Source: Methylococcaceae bacterium
Lineage (GTDB): Bacteria > Pseudomonadota > Gammaproteobacteria > Methylococcales > Methylomonadaceae
NCBI GenBank assembly: GCA_947484105.1
Contig: CANKON010000074.1
Coordinates: forward strand, 1 to 6,855
DNA length: 6,855 nt
Reading direction: 5' to 3'
The notes beneath the pieces were generated by a model. The model worked only from the letters and a program-made list of their open reading frames with translations, was not told the DNA's origin and searched no databases. A program made the position numbers and the translations under genes. This document shows, piece by piece, positions 5,333-6,855 of the stretch (positions are counted from its first letter, which is position 1; each line of letters begins with the position of its first letter).

Positions 5333-5817
5333 TTTTTCTCCAACGTCAAAAAACGGTACGAAAAATCAACTTTTTCATCGTTATCGATTTGTTCACAAGC
5401 GATTTCGTTCCATTCGTTAAAATCAATGTCAGGAAAAAATGTGTCGCCTTGAAATTCGGCTTGAATATCGGTTAAATAGAGGCGTTCAGCAAGTGGCAAA
5501 GCCATTTCATAAAGCGTTGCGCCGCCAATAATAAATAATTCTTCATCGAAATTTCCCGCCGCATTTAACGCATTTTCGAGCGAATTAAATACGAAACAAC
5601 CTTCGGGTTGATAATTTTCATTTTTGCTTAAAATTAAATTTGTACGCCCGTCGAGTGGTTTGCCAATCGATTCAAAGGTTTTACGTCCCATTAAAATAGG
5701 CGAATTCATGGTGATGGCGCGAAAACGCTTCAAATCTGCCGATAAATGCCACGGCATTTTGTTATCGCGTCCAATCACGCGGTTTGCCGACATGGCAACA
5801 ATCAGTGATAGTTTCAT
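5329..5817 (-). CDS. folA: Dihydrofolate reductase
   Basis: FolA reduces dihydrofolate to tetrahydrofolate with NADPH, feeding one-carbon metabolism; it is the target of trimethoprim. The 162-residue product is of normal length (E. coli 159). Visible motifs are SLIVAMSANRVIG (4-16), MPWHLSADL (21-29) with catalytic D28, the NADPH-binding GRKTFESIG (44-52), R58 contacting the folate glutamate tail, and the IIGGATLYE turn (96-104) with the cis Gly-Gly pair. Nothing essential is missing. Its ATG overlaps the stop of the upstream GGDEF-EAL gene as TAATG, and the upstream stretch (AAAAAAATAAAGCC) has no Shine-Dalgarno sequence, suggesting that translation depends on the upstream gene. Its own stop overlaps the ygfZ start by four bases. 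It belongs to the chromosomal FolA family; no sign of a plasmid-type Dfr. Confidence 0.98.
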   Translation of the reverse strand: MKLSLIVAMSANRVIGRDNKMPWHLSADLKRFRAITMNSPILMGRKTFESIGKPLDGRTNLILSKNENYQPEGCFVFNSLENALNAAGNFDEELFIIGGATLYEMALPLAERLYLTDIQAEFQGDTFFPDIDFNEWNEIACEQIDNDEKVDFSYRFLTLEKK

Positions 5818-6855
5818 TAGGCTTTATTTTTTTCAGTGATTCGCATTTCAGGAATTGGCATCGCAATGTGATAACCCTGCACATAATTGATGCCCATATC
5901 ACGCAATGCTAATAAAATTTCTTCGTTTTCGACAAACTCCGCAATCGTCAACATCCCAATGTCTTGACACAAATGCGATAAATTATGCACCAGCGCGTAA
6001 TCTAATTTGGAACTCATAATGTTGCGAACAAATTCACCGTCAATTTTGACATATTCAAAATGTAAATCTCGCAAATAATGAAACGAGTTATAACCACTTC
6101 CAAAATCATCCAATGCAAACGAAAAACCTTTGGCGCGTAGATTATTTAGGAATTTTCGCATATTTGTCATGTCGCTAATGGCATCACGTTCTAGGAGTTC
6201 AAATACAATTTGTTCGGGCGGAACTTGCATTTTTTCGCACATTTCTTCGGCAAATCCCAAAATGCCACGACCTTGGATTTCTTGCACAGACAAATTGATA
6301 AACAATTTTGCATTAGCTTCGGGTGCGCTGGCTTGAATTAATTTGCGTTTTGCTTCAAATGAATTCGTCACAATTGCCCTGTCTAACTCACGAGATAATC
6401 CATATTTTTCAATGGTTTCAATGAACATTGCTGCCGAACGTGTTTCACCATTGAGCGTCTTTAGTCGTGCTAAGGTTTCAAATGCCATCACTTCGCCCGT
6501 TTTACAATCCACAATCGATTGGTAATACGGCACAATCCGATTTTCTTGCAGCGCGTCACGCAATTCTTCAACTTGATTGAGTGTTTTGCGAATGTTGACA
6601 GGCTCCTCGATTGACTCGACCAAGCAAACACCGTCTTTGCCCAAGGATTTTGCGCGATACATTGCAGCGTCAACACCTGCCATTAAATCATCTGCTGTTT
6701 TTGCATCTTGTGGATAACAGCTCAATCCAATCGACATAGTGAGATGAAAACGATTACCTTGTGTCGAGGTCAACACCGTATTGCGTAATGTTTTAGACAT
6801 CGCTTCGGCAACGATTTGACCACTGTTTGTTCTAGTTTCAACCAAAATAATAGCA
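5817..6855 (-). CDS. GGDEF-EAL cyclic-di-GMP protein (partial, C-terminal part)
   Basis: The visible 345 residues hold the end of a GGDEF domain and a full EAL domain. The first codons read AIILVE, the usual continuation of a GGDEF motif, so the motif itself probably lies just beyond the right edge. SIGLSCYP (41-48) and DAAMYRAKSLGKDG (62-75) are typical late GGDEF segments. The EAL phosphodiesterase motifs follow in order: ETLAR (126-130, the EAL position with the conserved R), NLS (187-189), ELLE (219-222), DDFGSGYNS (249-257), KID (270-272), AEFVE (305-309) and QGYHIAMP (326-333). The metal and catalytic acidic residues are present, so an active c-di-GMP phosphodiesterase is likely. Upstream sensory domains cannot be seen. 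The stop overlaps the folA start, so it leads an operon with folA and ygfZ. Confidence 0.95.
   Translation of the reverse strand, partial: AIILVETRTNSGQIVAEAMSKTLRNTVLTSTQGNRFHLTMSIGLSCYPQDAKTADDLMAGVDAAMYRAKSLGKDGVCLVESIEEPVNIRKTLNQVEELRDALQENRIVPYYQSIVDCKTGEVMAFETLARLKTLNGETRSAAMFIETIEKYGLSRELDRAIVTNSFEAKRKLIQASAPEANAKLFINLSVQEIQGRGILGFAEEMCEKMQVPPEQIVFELLERDAISDMTNMRKFLNNLRAKGFSFALDDFGSGYNSFHYLRDLHFEYVKIDGEFVRNIMSSKLDYALVHNLSHLCQDIGMLTIAEFVENEEILLALRDMGINYVQGYHIAMPIPEMRITEKNKA

Overview
The window looks like a moderately AT-rich chromosomal segment from a gammaproteobacterium. It carries the lipoprotein LptE with its CGFH start, followed directly by holA, and an RpiA that follows the enterobacterial protein almost residue for residue. 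A Thiotrichales/Beggiatoa-type sulfur bacterium is possible, but that is a weak inference from overall flavour, not something the sequence proves. No transposase gene, phage gene, CRISPR array, tRNA or rRNA is visible. Nearly all the DNA is accounted for by nine protein genes, eight on the minus strand and one on the plus strand.

Left block (1-1798, all minus): rpiA (pentose phosphate pathway), then lptE (outer-membrane LPS translocon), then holA (DNA polymerase III delta, cut by the left edge). lptE and holA overlap as TAATG. In E. coli the gene before lptE is leuS; here it is rpiA, separated by a 73-bp gap holding a perfect 11-bp hairpin. rpiA has a candidate promoter and a clear ribosome binding site. 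A terminator at 1762-1791 separates this block from the next gene.

Middle block (1799-4516): a polytopic membrane protein of unknown function (minus, DUF5765-like) and a radical SAM protein of unknown substrate (plus) are transcribed divergently from a 154-bp intergenic region. The radical SAM gene then runs tail to tail into ctaA (heme A synthase, minus), and the two coding regions overlap by 16 bp. This CtaA resembles the Bacteroidota type more than the classical proteobacterial type.

Right block (4691-6855, all minus): a GGDEF-EAL cyclic-di-GMP protein (cut by the right edge), folA (dihydrofolate reductase) and a compact ygfZ (folate-dependent Fe-S maintenance protein) form a tight overlapping operon (TAATG, then ATGA). 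folA and ygfZ make functional sense together because YgfZ/CAF17 proteins bind tetrahydrofolate. A hairpin follows ygfZ. Between it and ctaA lies a 174-bp gap with a nested inverted-repeat element of about 100 bp (4555-4653), the most unusual non-coding structure in the window.

Most of the window is ordinary housekeeping DNA. The parts worth a second look are the nested repeat, the rpiA/lptE hairpin, the two uncharacterised divergent genes, the Bacteroidota-like CtaA and the compact YgfZ. I see no convincing new multi-gene system.
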